DNA of 64,000 nt from Algoriphagus zhangzhouensis (lineage in GTDB: Bacteria; Bacteroidota; Bacteroidia; Cytophagales; Cyclobacteriaceae), in assembly GCF_900148515.1 (NCBI RefSeq), contig NZ_FRXN01000002.1, forward strand, positions 868,001-932,000, given 5' to 3'. Below, piece after piece: positions 33,988-42,825 of this stretch. Every line of letters starts with the position of its first letter. Position 1 is the first letter of the stretch. A program made the position numbers and the translations under genes. The notes beneath the pieces are model-generated. The model saw only the letters and a list, made by a program, of their open reading frames with translations. It was not told where the DNA came from and did not search any database.

Positions 33988-35436
33988 ATGTCCATTATGA
34001 ACCGTAAATCGATTGGCCTAGTGGTTTTGGCCTTGATGATTTCCCTCGGAATTCAAGCACAAAATACCATTCACCCAACCTCCTCCGAATACGAATATCC
34101 AACTGATCCTAAGGTTCAGGAAAAGCTGGAACAATGGAGAGATCAAAAATTTGGGATTCTAATTCACTGGGGAATTTATGCTGTTCCCGGGATTGTTGAG
34201 TCCTGGAGTATTGTCAATGAAGATTGGATCAATAGAAAAGATACCACTCAGAGCTACGAAGATTACAAAAAGTGGTATTGGGGCTTAAAAGATGATTTTA
34301 ACCCAACTGGATTTAATCCTGAGCAATGGGCTGATGTAGCAGAAAAAGCAGGGATGAAATACGTGGTTTTCACCACTAAACATCATGATGGCTTTAATAT
34401 GTTCGACACTCAGTTTACTGATTATAAAATCACTGACGGTCCTTTCAAAAACAATCCAAAGGCGGATGTAGCCAGGTATGTTTTTCAGGCTTTCAGGGAC
34501 AAGGATATGATGATTGGGGCTTATTACTCTAAGCCGGATTGGCATTCGCAATATTTCTGGTGGGATTACCGAGCTACTCCAGACCGAAATGTCAATTATG
34601 ATATCAGAAAGCATCCATGGAGATGGAATCAGTTTGTGAATTTTACCCACAATCAATTGAACGAAATCACCAGTAAGTATGGATCTATTGATATTCTTTG
34701 GTTAGATGGTGGATGGGTTCGTCCACTGGAAACTGTAAATGAGGAAGTATTAAGCTGGGGAGCCCCAATTCCTGAATTTTCTCAAGAAATCAATATGCCT
34801 AAAGTGGCAGAAATGGCAAGAAAAAATCAAGAGGGAATCCTGATTGTGGATAGAACGGTTCATGGACCTTTTGAAAATTATAGAACTCCAGAACAAGGCA
34901 TTCCTTCAACCATGTCTCCAGATCCTTGGGAGAGCTGCATCACCCTTGGAGGTGCTTGGGGATATGTTCCGAATGATAAATTCAAGCCCTCACGCAAAGT
35001 GATTCATTTGTTGGTGGAGATCGTGGCAAAAGGAGGAAATCTATTGTTGGGAGTAGGTCCTACAGCAGATGGTATTTTCCTTCCGGAGCAAGTTTCGAGA
35101 TTAGAAGAAATCGGAAAATGGCTTGAGGTAAATGGACAAGGGATTTATGAAACCAGAGCGATTGAAACTTTCCAAGATGGTGATGTTTATTTCACTCAAG
35201 GGAAGGAAAAAGAGCTTTATGCGATTTTACGGATTCAAGAAGGAGAAAAGCTAGGTGAAAGCATCACTTGGACTTTAAACCCACCTAAGAAAGGGGCCAA
35301 AATCCAAATGCTGGGTCAAAAAGGAAACCTTAAGTGGAAAACAGTAGATGGAAAAACAGTAGTTTATATTCCTCGAAGTCTTCAAAGCAAACTAGCTGAT
35401 TCGCCAGCTGTTGTGTTGACTTATTCAGGAGAGTAA
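33988..35436 (+). CDS. Secreted alpha-L-fucosidase, GH29
   Basis: A 482-residue GH29 enzyme with a signal peptide (about 1-25, ending IQAQ) and a TIM-barrel. Family signatures: FGILIHWGIYAVPG near residue 55, KYVVFTTKHHDGFNMF near 125 and ILWLDGGW near 235, whose Asp is the nucleophile position. The C-terminal beta domain starts near 400. It removes alpha-L-fucose from glycans, in the periplasm or at the surface. No fucose-utilisation genes (fucI, fucK, fucP) or SusD-like gene lie nearby. Start may be Met1 or Met4 (33997). Confidence 0.92.
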   Translation: MSIMNRKSIGLVVLALMISLGIQAQNTIHPTSSEYEYPTDPKVQEKLEQWRDQKFGILIHWGIYAVPGIVESWSIVNEDWINRKDTTQSYEDYKKWYWGLKDDFNPTGFNPEQWADVAEKAGMKYVVFTTKHHDGFNMFDTQFTDYKITDGPFKNNPKADVARYVFQAFRDKDMMIGAYYSKPDWHSQYFWWDYRATPDRNVNYDIRKHPWRWNQFVNFTHNQLNEITSKYGSIDILWLDGGWVRPLETVNEEVLSWGAPIPEFSQEINMPKVAEMARKNQEGILIVDRTVHGPFENYRTPEQGIPSTMSPDPWESCITLGGAWGYVPNDKFKPSRKVIHLLVEIVAKGGNLLLGVGPTADGIFLPEQVSRLEEIGKWLEVNGQGIYETRAIETFQDGDVYFTQGKEKELYAILRIQEGEKLGESITWTLNPPKKGAKIQMLGQKGNLKWKTVDGKTVVYIPRSLQSKLADSPAVVLTYSGE

Positions 35437-35440
35437 AAAA

Positions 35441-35472
35441 GAAACCCCGGATAAAAAAAAATCCGGGGTTTC
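35441..35472. terminator. Bidirectional terminator between GH29 and TonB-receptor genes
   Basis: Perfect 12-base stem GAAACCCCGGAT/ATCCGGGGTTTC with an A8 loop; T-rich on both strands after the stem, serving the two convergent genes. Confidence 0.9.
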
Positions 35473-35500
35473 TCTTTTTCAAATTTTAATATTTTTTCTT

Positions 35501-38359
35501 TTACCAAGTTCTTCCTCCTCTAGGCGGACCTCTAAATGGACCTTGAGGTCTATCACTTTGATCTTGCTCTTTGAAGTTACCGATGATATAGGTAAAGGTC
35601 AATAAGCCATATCTAGTCAAAACATTGGTGTAAACGTCAGTGACTGCTACATCCGAAACAGTTCTTGAAATGCTATTGTTTTGATTCAACAAATCAAAAA
35701 TTACCAATTTCAGCTCCGCCTTGTTGTTTTTGGCAAAGCGATATCCTGCCTCGATATTCCATAACCATACAGACTGATCAAAGCCTTCTGAAAGTCCACT
35801 GTAAAGGGTGTTATTCACATTATTTCCAACGAATAGCTTTCCATCATTTGGTGAATAATACAATCTCAAGTTGGATTCCTGAATGTAGTAATTTTGATCT
35901 AGGTTGGCCTGAAGACTTGAATTAACAATTGTATACGTTCCAGTTGAACTCAATGTAAAATCAAAGTTCTTGCTGATGTTAGAAGTGAAGGTCACACCTT
36001 GTCCCAAGCTGATATTATCGTTTTTATTCAACTCTCCATTGATCAAACCTGGAGTTCTTCCATATCCCAATCTTGTATTGAAATTCACATTGGTTTTGAT
36101 GCCTTTAATAGGAGTCCCATAATTCATGAAGAGCCTTGAATTGAAGTTACCATCCAAGTTGACTGGCATTGAAATCTGACCTCCTGGTCTTAACAAAATC
36201 TCCCCATTGATCAATGTGTCACTTGCGGCAACATAGGTACTACTTCCGATATAATTGCTAGTTGTGGAAAAGTTTGCAAACATGAAGAATGTCTTATTTT
36301 TCTCCATATTGAATTTACCAATATTAGCGAAAATGCTATGTTCAAAACTCTGAGCCAATGTAGGGTTACCCACACTAAGATTCAATGGATTTTGATTGTT
36401 GACAACATTTTGAAGTTGGCTTACAGAAGGTTCATCAGTATTAGTTCTATAACGAACCCTGAAGTTCAATCCCGACTCTCGATTTCTATAGCTCACATGA
36501 GCACTAGGCAAAATGTTGTTGAAGCTTCTGTTGAAAACTCCTTCTGATGGGAAGAAAGCTTCATTGTCCAATTTGGCATTTTGGTAGTCCAAATTGAAGT
36601 TCAAATTCCAGCCATTGCTATTATATGCATAGCCTGTTCTTAATCTCTGAGTGATGAATTTGTTGATAAATACATTGCTCAAAGCAGTGTCTAGTGCTGG
36701 AAGATTTTCTTCATCCAAAACACGTGTTTTTTGGTCAGAATCAGTTTTGTTATTTCCGATTTGATAGCCTAATGTACCTTGAGATTTCTCACCAAATTTC
36801 TCTGTGAATGTTAGGTTGATCCTATAATTGAAGCCATTGTAAAGCAAGTTTGTTTCTTGTGTTGTAGTATCCAATAAGCTTTTACTGTAATCATTACTTG
36901 CTGCCAACAATTCCGAGTTTTGATCTCTATTATTCCAGTTGGTATAAATATCTGTGGATAAAGTACGTCCTGGCTTGTCAAATTTGTATCGATAAGTCAG
37001 GTTATTGGAGATATTATAGGAGTTGGTCTTTGCGTCAGTAATAGACCTCAAAGCTGAAAGCGAATCTCCGGCACTGTTCATCGTCAATGCATCTCTGTCA
37101 CTGTAGGTATTGTTCGTTTGGAAAGAGATGTTTGGTCGGATGATCAAGGAATTCTTCTCGTTGATATCTGCTTCAATTCGAGCATCTGCTCTATGATTAT
37201 AATTGTCCACGGTATTAATCAGGTTTTCCTGATACAATTGGGAAAGACTTTCGTTAATTACAGTCTCTCTATTTGTGATTTGGCGAAGGGTATTCTGTGT
37301 ATTGTTAAAGAAATAACTACCTGTAAAGTTGACTTTCGATCCCCATTTATCACTATAGTTCAACCCTAGTGCATTTGTGGTAATTGTTCCAATATCATTT
37401 CCTCCGTAAAAGCTGCCTCCGCCGCCTCCCCAGCCACCACGGCCTCGTCCTCTTCCACCTGATGCATTGGCATTTACTCCAGCAAGGTCCTGACTTGAGA
37501 AGTTTTGTTGGTTGATATTATTAAATAACCCAAGAATGGAAAACCTTCTGTCTCCAGAGAAAAGGTTTACACTTCCTCCTGCCGAGTATCGATCATCCGT
37601 ACCATAACCACCATATACACGTCCGAATTTTCCACTTTTGTGATCTTCTCGAAGTATGATGTTGATAGTTTTGGTATAAGTACCATCATCAAATCCCGTA
37701 AGACGAGTTTGATCCGATTTCTGATCCAAAACTTCCACTCTGTCAATGGCATCTGCGGGTAGGTTTCTCAAAGCAATATTTGGATCAGAGCCAAAGAATT
37801 CACGTCCATCTACCAAGATTTTTTGAACGGCCTCACCTTGTGCTTGAACTTCTCCATTGGCTATGGTGACGCCTGGGAGTTTTCGAACGAGATCTTCTGC
37901 CATTCCATTTTCTTTGGTTTTGAATGCAGAAGCGTTAAATGAGGTGGTATCACCTCTCATTTCCCCAACAGGAGTTTGTCCTTCGATCAATACCTCGCCC
38001 AATACTTGAGTGTCTTCCACCAAAACAATTTCACCCAAGTCTAAAGGCTCACGCATGCTGTGGACTCTAGATATAGTCTTGTATCCAATAAATGTAATCT
38101 CAACTTTTACTTGAGGAATATTAGGTCGTACAATTTCAAATTTTCCTTGTCCATCAGTTACAGTTCCTCTCAAAAGTGAGTCGGTTACAGTCTTTATTTG
38201 GACATTGGCACCTATCATGGGTTTATTGATCGATCCATCGATCACAGTCCCGAATAGTTTTCGCTCGGGACGAGCCTGACCTTCAGATCGTTGGGCATAG
38301 ACTGACCCAATCAGTAAAAGGCTAAAAATCAGGGTCAATAAAGAGTAGTTCTTTTTCAT
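35501..38359 (-). CDS. TonB-dependent receptor-like outer-membrane protein with CarboxypepD_reg domain
   Basis: A 952-residue outer-membrane protein: signal peptide (ends VYAQ), carboxypeptidase regulatory-like Ig domain (about 35-120), plug domain (about 125-235; LVDGREFFGSDPN) and a beta-barrel with aromatic strands. A Gly/Arg-rich insert, GGRGRGRGGWGGGGG, lies near residue 305 and the C-terminus is Arg/Gly/Pro rich. There is no SusD partner, so it is not a standard SusCD pair; it resembles the outer-membrane beta-barrel family for unknown ligands. ATG 38359 is preferred over TTG 38368. Confidence 0.85.
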   Translation of the reverse strand: MKKNYSLLTLIFSLLLIGSVYAQRSEGQARPERKLFGTVIDGSINKPMIGANVQIKTVTDSLLRGTVTDGQGKFEIVRPNIPQVKVEITFIGYKTISRVHSMREPLDLGEIVLVEDTQVLGEVLIEGQTPVGEMRGDTTSFNASAFKTKENGMAEDLVRKLPGVTIANGEVQAQGEAVQKILVDGREFFGSDPNIALRNLPADAIDRVEVLDQKSDQTRLTGFDDGTYTKTINIILREDHKSGKFGRVYGGYGTDDRYSAGGSVNLFSGDRRFSILGLFNNINQQNFSSQDLAGVNANASGGRGRGRGGWGGGGGSFYGGNDIGTITTNALGLNYSDKWGSKVNFTGSYFFNNTQNTLRQITNRETVINESLSQLYQENLINTVDNYNHRADARIEADINEKNSLIIRPNISFQTNNTYSDRDALTMNSAGDSLSALRSITDAKTNSYNISNNLTYRYKFDKPGRTLSTDIYTNWNNRDQNSELLAASNDYSKSLLDTTTQETNLLYNGFNYRINLTFTEKFGEKSQGTLGYQIGNNKTDSDQKTRVLDEENLPALDTALSNVFINKFITQRLRTGYAYNSNGWNLNFNLDYQNAKLDNEAFFPSEGVFNRSFNNILPSAHVSYRNRESGLNFRVRYRTNTDEPSVSQLQNVVNNQNPLNLSVGNPTLAQSFEHSIFANIGKFNMEKNKTFFMFANFSTTSNYIGSSTYVAASDTLINGEILLRPGGQISMPVNLDGNFNSRLFMNYGTPIKGIKTNVNFNTRLGYGRTPGLINGELNKNDNISLGQGVTFTSNISKNFDFTLSSTGTYTIVNSSLQANLDQNYYIQESNLRLYYSPNDGKLFVGNNVNNTLYSGLSEGFDQSVWLWNIEAGYRFAKNNKAELKLVIFDLLNQNNSISRTVSDVAVTDVYTNVLTRYGLLTFTYIIGNFKEQDQSDRPQGPFRGPPRGGRTW

Positions 38360-38479
38360 AATTTGCAAAGTTCACTACTTTGACTGAATGAAAAAGGCAA
38401 AGGTTTAGTCTCCTATTCTCAAAAAATAAGAATGGATGAATGATAGGATAAATGGCTTGATAGCCGTTTAAAAAACATA

Positions 38480-38815
38480 TTAAATTTTATCCATAATATC
38501 TGGATAGGAGATTCCAAAGTGGGAATTATCATAAATGGCCACACCGTCTCTGATGATAAGTACCTGTGGGGATTCATGGGGAACATGGAAAACCTCTTCC
38601 ACCAAATTGGAAATTTGTCGATAGGCAACTAAATCCAAATAGTAAGGCACTATCTTTTCTTCGTCTTCAGATTTCCAATTTCTAAGCAATCTATCGAGAG
38701 ACATACTACTGACAGAGCAGCGTGTACTATGCTTGAAAATCAAAATCGGTCTTTCTTGACTCAAAGTTTTGATCTCTTCTATTTGCTCAGCCGATGTCAA
38801 TTTTTTCCAATTCAT
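38480..38815 (-). CDS. ytxJ: Bacillithiol system redox-active protein YtxJ
   Basis: A 111-residue thioredoxin-like protein with a single active cysteine, Cys33 in FKHSTRCSVSS, the monothiol layout of YtxJ. This family is linked to bacillithiol, the low-molecular-weight thiol of many Bacillota and Bacteroidota, and is thought to reverse bacillithiolation. ATG 38815 gives the normal length; upstream in-frame codons (to 38878) are not family-like. It is divergent from the DUF4403 gene, 70 bases away. Confidence 0.85.
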   Translation of the reverse strand: MNWKKLTSAEQIEEIKTLSQERPILIFKHSTRCSVSSMSLDRLLRNWKSEDEEKIVPYYLDLVAYRQISNLVEEVFHVPHESPQVLIIRDGVAIYDNSHFGISYPDIMDKI

Positions 38816-38885
38816 AAGATATTCTCTTTTTTGGGACAATACTTGCAGGGGAAATAAAGTTCCCTTATTGACATTCAATTTATAT

Positions 38886-40286
38886 ATGAAACTTCAATTC
38901 CGCTATACTCTCCAAAAGTATTCATTTTGGATCGTAATACTTAGTTTTTCATTGGCTTCTTGTAAGAGTCTCAACATATCCAATCCTGGACCTTTGGCAG
39001 AATTGCCTCCGTCAAATTCCAATGTGAATGTGCCTTTGGAAATCCCAAAATCAACCTTGGATCGAATTTTCAATTCACAAATTCCAGTGAATCTGATCGA
39101 TGAGGAAAATATGGAATTTGGAAGTGGAATTGAAGGAAGTCTTTTGCTGAAGAGAAAAGGAACCATTACCTATACTTCATTGGATAGCCAAGTAATCGAG
39201 ATGAAAATGCCTCTTGAAGTCAAAGGGGAAGTTGGATTGAAAAGAGGTGGCTTGGGTAATCTTTTTAAAGGTAAAGTGCCAATTGATGAGAGCTTTGCAC
39301 CAGTGGTCAGACTCAACCCACAAATCAATCCTGATTGGACGTTGAGTGTGGATAACTTTGAACTAGTGGAGCTTGGAGGAAATCTGACACTTGATGTATT
39401 GGGCATGGAAGTGGATTTGAGCCAAATGATGGAGCGACAGATCAAGGGTTGGGCTGAAGAAAATCTCAATGGAGATCGCAAACTGGTGAATTTGAAACCC
39501 ATGATTGATTTGGCCTGGCAACAAGCAGGGAAGGCATTTACTGTGGATTGGGATGGAAATTCGAAGGTCTTTTCAATTCAACCGGAAGCTGTGAAGCTAA
39601 AAGAGTTTTTCGGAAAAAATGATTCTTACAACGTATGGTTGGGAATGGATGGTAAAATCAATTCGCATCCAGTTGGTGCAGCTCCTAGTCGTGCTTATCC
39701 TTTGCCAAATTTGACTCCAAACTCTCAATCAGAGAATGAACTGGAAATCGAACTCCCTTTTGAGATCAGCTATGAGGAACTTGATCAATTATTGGGAGAA
39801 AATTTGAATGGAAGAAGTTTCAGGGCTGATAAAAATACGATTATGACTCTAGATCAGCTTAAGTCGCAACCCTTTGGCGAGCTTTTGGCCATAACCTGTG
39901 ATTTTGTAGCTGAGAGAGAAAACGGAGAGGATCTGGAAGGAAGCTTTTTTGTAGTTGGAAAGCCCGCTTATGATTCCGAAACGCAGAGTTTATATTTTGA
40001 TGATATCAATTTCAAAGTACTCAGTGATGATTCCAAGGCTAAGCTAGGAGTGGCTTTGAAAAAGAGAAAAATTATCCGACAAATAGAAAAGAGAGCTGTT
40101 TTTCCAGTTGGAGGTTTGTTGGAGGATAGTATAGGAGGGATTCAGGAAAGATTGGGGCTAAGTACTCCGATCGCTGATTTGAAAGTGGATGATTTAGAAA
40201 TAGAGCCAGCAGGGTTTTATCCTACTAAAAATGGGCTTTCGGTGTATATGAAAGCGAAAGGAGAAATTGCTGTGAATTGGAAATAA
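38886..40286 (+). CDS. DUF4403 family lipoprotein
   Basis: A 466-residue protein with a lipoprotein signal (lipobox LASC) and the DUF4403 fold, which begins with VPLEIPKSTLDRIFNSQIP and carries LNPQINPDWTLSV near residue 140. Part of the C-terminal half repeats the N-terminal pattern (ELPFEISYEELDQLL near 300), suggesting two related lobes. DUF4403 resembles lipid-transport TULIP-type folds, an inference from the two-lobe pattern. ATG 38886 starts the signal peptide; the in-frame ATG at 38769 is inside ytxJ antisense DNA. Confidence 0.82.
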   Translation: MKLQFRYTLQKYSFWIVILSFSLASCKSLNISNPGPLAELPPSNSNVNVPLEIPKSTLDRIFNSQIPVNLIDEENMEFGSGIEGSLLLKRKGTITYTSLDSQVIEMKMPLEVKGEVGLKRGGLGNLFKGKVPIDESFAPVVRLNPQINPDWTLSVDNFELVELGGNLTLDVLGMEVDLSQMMERQIKGWAEENLNGDRKLVNLKPMIDLAWQQAGKAFTVDWDGNSKVFSIQPEAVKLKEFFGKNDSYNVWLGMDGKINSHPVGAAPSRAYPLPNLTPNSQSENELEIELPFEISYEELDQLLGENLNGRSFRADKNTIMTLDQLKSQPFGELLAITCDFVAERENGEDLEGSFFVVGKPAYDSETQSLYFDDINFKVLSDDSKAKLGVALKKRKIIRQIEKRAVFPVGGLLEDSIGGIQERLGLSTPIADLKVDDLEIEPAGFYPTKNGLSVYMKAKGEIAVNWK

Positions 40287-40287
40287 T

Positions 40288-40314
40288 AAAAGCCGGATTT
40301 GATTCCGGCTTTTT
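40288..40314. terminator. Terminator between DUF4403 and HEAT-repeat genes
   Basis: AAAGCCGGA/TCCGGCTTT stem with a 6-base loop and T-run; the symmetry allows use from both sides of this convergent junction. Confidence 0.85.
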
Positions 40315-40318
40315 CATG

Positions 40319-40804
40319 TTATTTCATCTTTATCAAGATGCCTTTCGCTTCTTCAAGTATATCCTTCTCATGAAAGGATTTTGAGATTTTGTCAATTTTG
40401 GGTTTGAGCTTTTTCTCCAGTTTCAAGGATGAGGCTGACCTTAGGGCGAATTTTACAACTGAAGGATCCATATCATCCAATGATTTGTTTAAAATAGCTT
40501 CAGCAATTTCCGGTTTTTTCATTCTCGCACCATATGCAGCGGCTATTCTCACTGGGGCAGAACCTTTGTCTGCTGCTTTTTCCAATATTTCAGTAGATCC
40601 GTCTTCATCAATATAGCCTGCTAAATAGGCTGCTTTGATCGCAAGATTTTCATCTGATCCATTGACTAGGTCTCCCAAAAGAGGAAGCGCGTCTTTTCCG
40701 AATTTCTGAGCTCCAGCCGGATAATCCAATTCATCCAATCTCAGAAACTCCAATAATTCCTGCGGGTCAAACTGCCCAGCGGGTTTGCTTGTTCTTTTTG
40801 CCAT
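40319..40804 (-). CDS. HEAT-repeat protein
   Basis: A 161-residue soluble protein made of about four HEAT-like helical repeats (ENLAIKAAYLAGYI, APVRIAAAYGARM, PSVVKFALRSASSL segments). Such repeats bind proteins or support phycobilin-lyase-like proteins. There is no signal peptide. It is 17 bases downstream of the LGFP-metzincin gene on the same strand, so the two probably share a transcript; a chaperone or immunity-like role toward that protease is only a guess. Confidence 0.75.
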   Translation of the reverse strand: MAKRTSKPAGQFDPQELLEFLRLDELDYPAGAQKFGKDALPLLGDLVNGSDENLAIKAAYLAGYIDEDGSTEILEKAADKGSAPVRIAAAYGARMKKPEIAEAILNKSLDDMDPSVVKFALRSASSLKLEKKLKPKIDKISKSFHEKDILEEAKGILIKMK

Positions 40805-40821
40805 GATTTCTAAGAGTTTGG

Positions 40822-42066
40822 TTAGATATTGGTACTTAAACTGCTGTTTCTCATTGTAGAGGATTCTGAGCTAGTCAGGTTCGGTGGAGGATTGGTGATG
40901 TTAAATGTTCCATTCCCAGTCATCAAACGATCATTGTTATTCACATGATTCAAACCTAACACATGCCCAAATTCATGTCCTAAAGTCCATCTACTGGCAG
41001 ACCTTACTACCACACAACCCGGTTTGCCAGATGGATGCGAGGCACAACCGTTATACCCAGGCACAGTACTTCGGACATAATAAACCACCAGATCTTTAGA
41101 ACCTACAAAATCCCTATTGTTGAACAAAGAATTTTGCTCTGAGGTGGTAGATCCCATCATACAACTTCCGACATCGACGTCATTGAGGCTTGGAAGACTT
41201 AAGTTTTGAGTTGAAGCACAGTCTACCCGAATCCCTGCAATGGCAAAGACTTCTTGCATTGCTGCAAATTGCTCATCAAGGGTAAAGGAGGTTGGCGCTG
41301 TCAAGATTTTCACGTGGACTCTGACTTTTTCTTTCAAGACTCTAATTCCTGCTGTCGGAGACCAGTAGATACTTCCGCCTTGGAAATGGCTGATTCTTCC
41401 TGCTCCACCAAAAACTACCAATTCATCAGAAATAGGGTATTTTAAGAAACTTTTCTCCCAGCCTAAAGAGGCCCAATGTGCTCGGATTGCTCCATGAACT
41501 TCATGAGCTCCTGTACTTGGTGTCCAGTAAATGCTTCCGCCCTGGAAATGATTAAATCTCCCTACTCCATCAGGAGTGGTGGTTTCATTGGTTAGTGGAT
41601 ATTTCAGAAAACTTCTTTCCCATCCCAAACTGGCATATTTGGATCGGATTGCTCCGTGCACTTCCCATGCACCAGTACTTGGAGACCAATAAATACTACC
41701 TCCTTGGAAGTGATTGAATCGCCCGATATTATCAGGAGTTTTGGTTTCGTCAGTTTTTGGATATCCCAAAAAACTTCTTTCCCAACCCAATGACTTCCAC
41801 CTAGCTTTTATTAATCCATGAACTTCATGCGCCCCTTCGGAAGGGTGATAGTAAATGGAACCGTTGACATAATGCTGGAACTGACCAACTCCATCAGGGC
41901 AAGTTAGAATGGATGTGGTATGGGTTCCAAGCCAACCACTTGCGCCTCCTAGTTGCCAATATTTGACAGTGATAGGGTGAAGTGGAGTGAAATTTAAATC
42001 CTTGATTAGCTTTTCATGCAGGGTAGCATCCAAGACCAATTGTGGATCAATTCGAAATTTTGACAT
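40822..42066 (-). CDS. LGFP-repeat protein with C-terminal metzincin-type zinc metalloprotease motif
   Basis: A 414-residue protein. Residues 44-242 carry four LGFP-like repeats (54-residue period, each with GRFNHFQGGSIYW-type core and EVHG). A protease-like domain follows with H364EFGHxxGxxH374, the extended metzincin zinc motif, and DRLM382 as a Met-turn. The N-terminus (MSKFRIDPQLVLDATLHEK) has no signal peptide, and there is no evident T9SS C-terminal domain. LGFP repeats occur mostly in wall-associated proteins of mycolic-acid bacteria. Target unknown. Confidence 0.82.
   Translation of the reverse strand: MSKFRIDPQLVLDATLHEKLIKDLNFTPLHPITVKYWQLGGASGWLGTHTTSILTCPDGVGQFQHYVNGSIYYHPSEGAHEVHGLIKARWKSLGWERSFLGYPKTDETKTPDNIGRFNHFQGGSIYWSPSTGAWEVHGAIRSKYASLGWERSFLKYPLTNETTTPDGVGRFNHFQGGSIYWTPSTGAHEVHGAIRAHWASLGWEKSFLKYPISDELVVFGGAGRISHFQGGSIYWSPTAGIRVLKEKVRVHVKILTAPTSFTLDEQFAAMQEVFAIAGIRVDCASTQNLSLPSLNDVDVGSCMMGSTTSEQNSLFNNRDFVGSKDLVVYYVRSTVPGYNGCASHPSGKPGCVVVRSASRWTLGHEFGHVLGLNHVNNNDRLMTGNGTFNITNPPPNLTSSESSTMRNSSLSTNI
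41341..41937 (-). repeat. Tandem LGFP repeat region, about 162-bp period
   Basis: Four tandem copies inside the metzincin gene. Copies two and three are the closest (identical at most residues of WERSFLxYP and GRFNHFQGGSIYW), and copy one is 50 residues and the most diverged. This is a coding repeat, not a CRISPR-like array. Confidence 0.85.
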
Positions 42067-42159
42067 AGGCCTAAAAATTTTAATTTGATTGAAAAATTAT
42101 CTACAAAAAGGTAAAAAAAATCTAGAAAAAAATCAAATAAATATTTGGTTTTCAGGAGA

Positions 42160-42825
42160 TTACGATTTTATTAGTTCTCCATAAGTTTGAATGCCTTTAG
42201 ACTGAGCTATTTTCAAAAGTTTGAGGAAAAGCTGGGCTGTCAAAAAAGCATCGCCAGACGCTGTATGTCTGTCTTCAGTTTGAATACCATATCTCTCACA
42301 AAGTTGATCCAAGCTATAATCTTTACTGTTTACATGATTCCAATTTGCTTGAGGTCCCTTTTCCAATCGTAAGGCAAAATTCGCAGTATCAATCATTGGA
42401 TTGGGAAAAGAAGGAATCCCAGTAATTTTTTCCAGCATAGATTTATCAAAATGTATATGTTGACCAACGAGGATGGAGTTTCCCAAATATGGCAGTAGAG
42501 TTCTTGAAAATTCTTCTTGGCTGATGGTTTCGGGTCTTTGGGTAATCCCGTGAATTTCAGCCGATTTCCCTATTTCTCGATCTGATTCAGGATAAAGCTC
42601 AAGGCTTGAATTGATTCTAATTTTGCCTTCCTCGATTTTGACTGCTCCAAAAGAGAGGATATGATCTTTGGCAGGATTGAGGCCTGTGGTTTCTGTATCC
42701 AATACTACAAAGCTCAATTGTTGGATAGATCGTATGCCAGGGGTTTTGACTTTCGATTGTTCCAAAAATTCCTGAACGAAAGTTCTTGAGTCTTCTTTTT
42801 TCTTGGAAAATGGCCACCAACTCAT
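42160..42825 (-). CDS. DEDDh-family 3'-5' exonuclease (DnaQ-like)
   Basis: A 221-residue exonuclease with the DEDDh set: Asp43/Glu45 in VLDTETTG, Asp in QHIHFDKSM near 127, and HTASGD near the C-terminus giving the His and last Asp. The 30-residue N-terminal basic extension is unlike DnaQ itself. Relatives lie next to acetate-utilisation regulators in many Gammaproteobacteria and Bacteroidota. It overlaps the upstream cNMP/CBS gene by 4 bases, so they are translationally coupled. Confidence 0.88.
   Translation of the reverse strand: MSWWPFSKKKEDSRTFVQEFLEQSKVKTPGIRSIQQLSFVVLDTETTGLNPAKDHILSFGAVKIEEGKIRINSSLELYPESDREIGKSAEIHGITQRPETISQEEFSRTLLPYLGNSILVGQHIHFDKSMLEKITGIPSFPNPMIDTANFALRLEKGPQANWNHVNSKDYSLDQLCERYGIQTEDRHTASGDAFLTAQLFLKLLKIAQSKGIQTYGELIKS

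Noticed and set aside
38385..38470. Small inverted repeats between the TonB receptor and ytxJ
   Set aside because: Short, mismatched stems without a T-run on either strand.
41341..41937. Regular 162-base repeat, considered as CRISPR or mobile repeat
   Set aside because: It is in frame within one protein and encodes LGFP motifs; spacers are not unique sequences.
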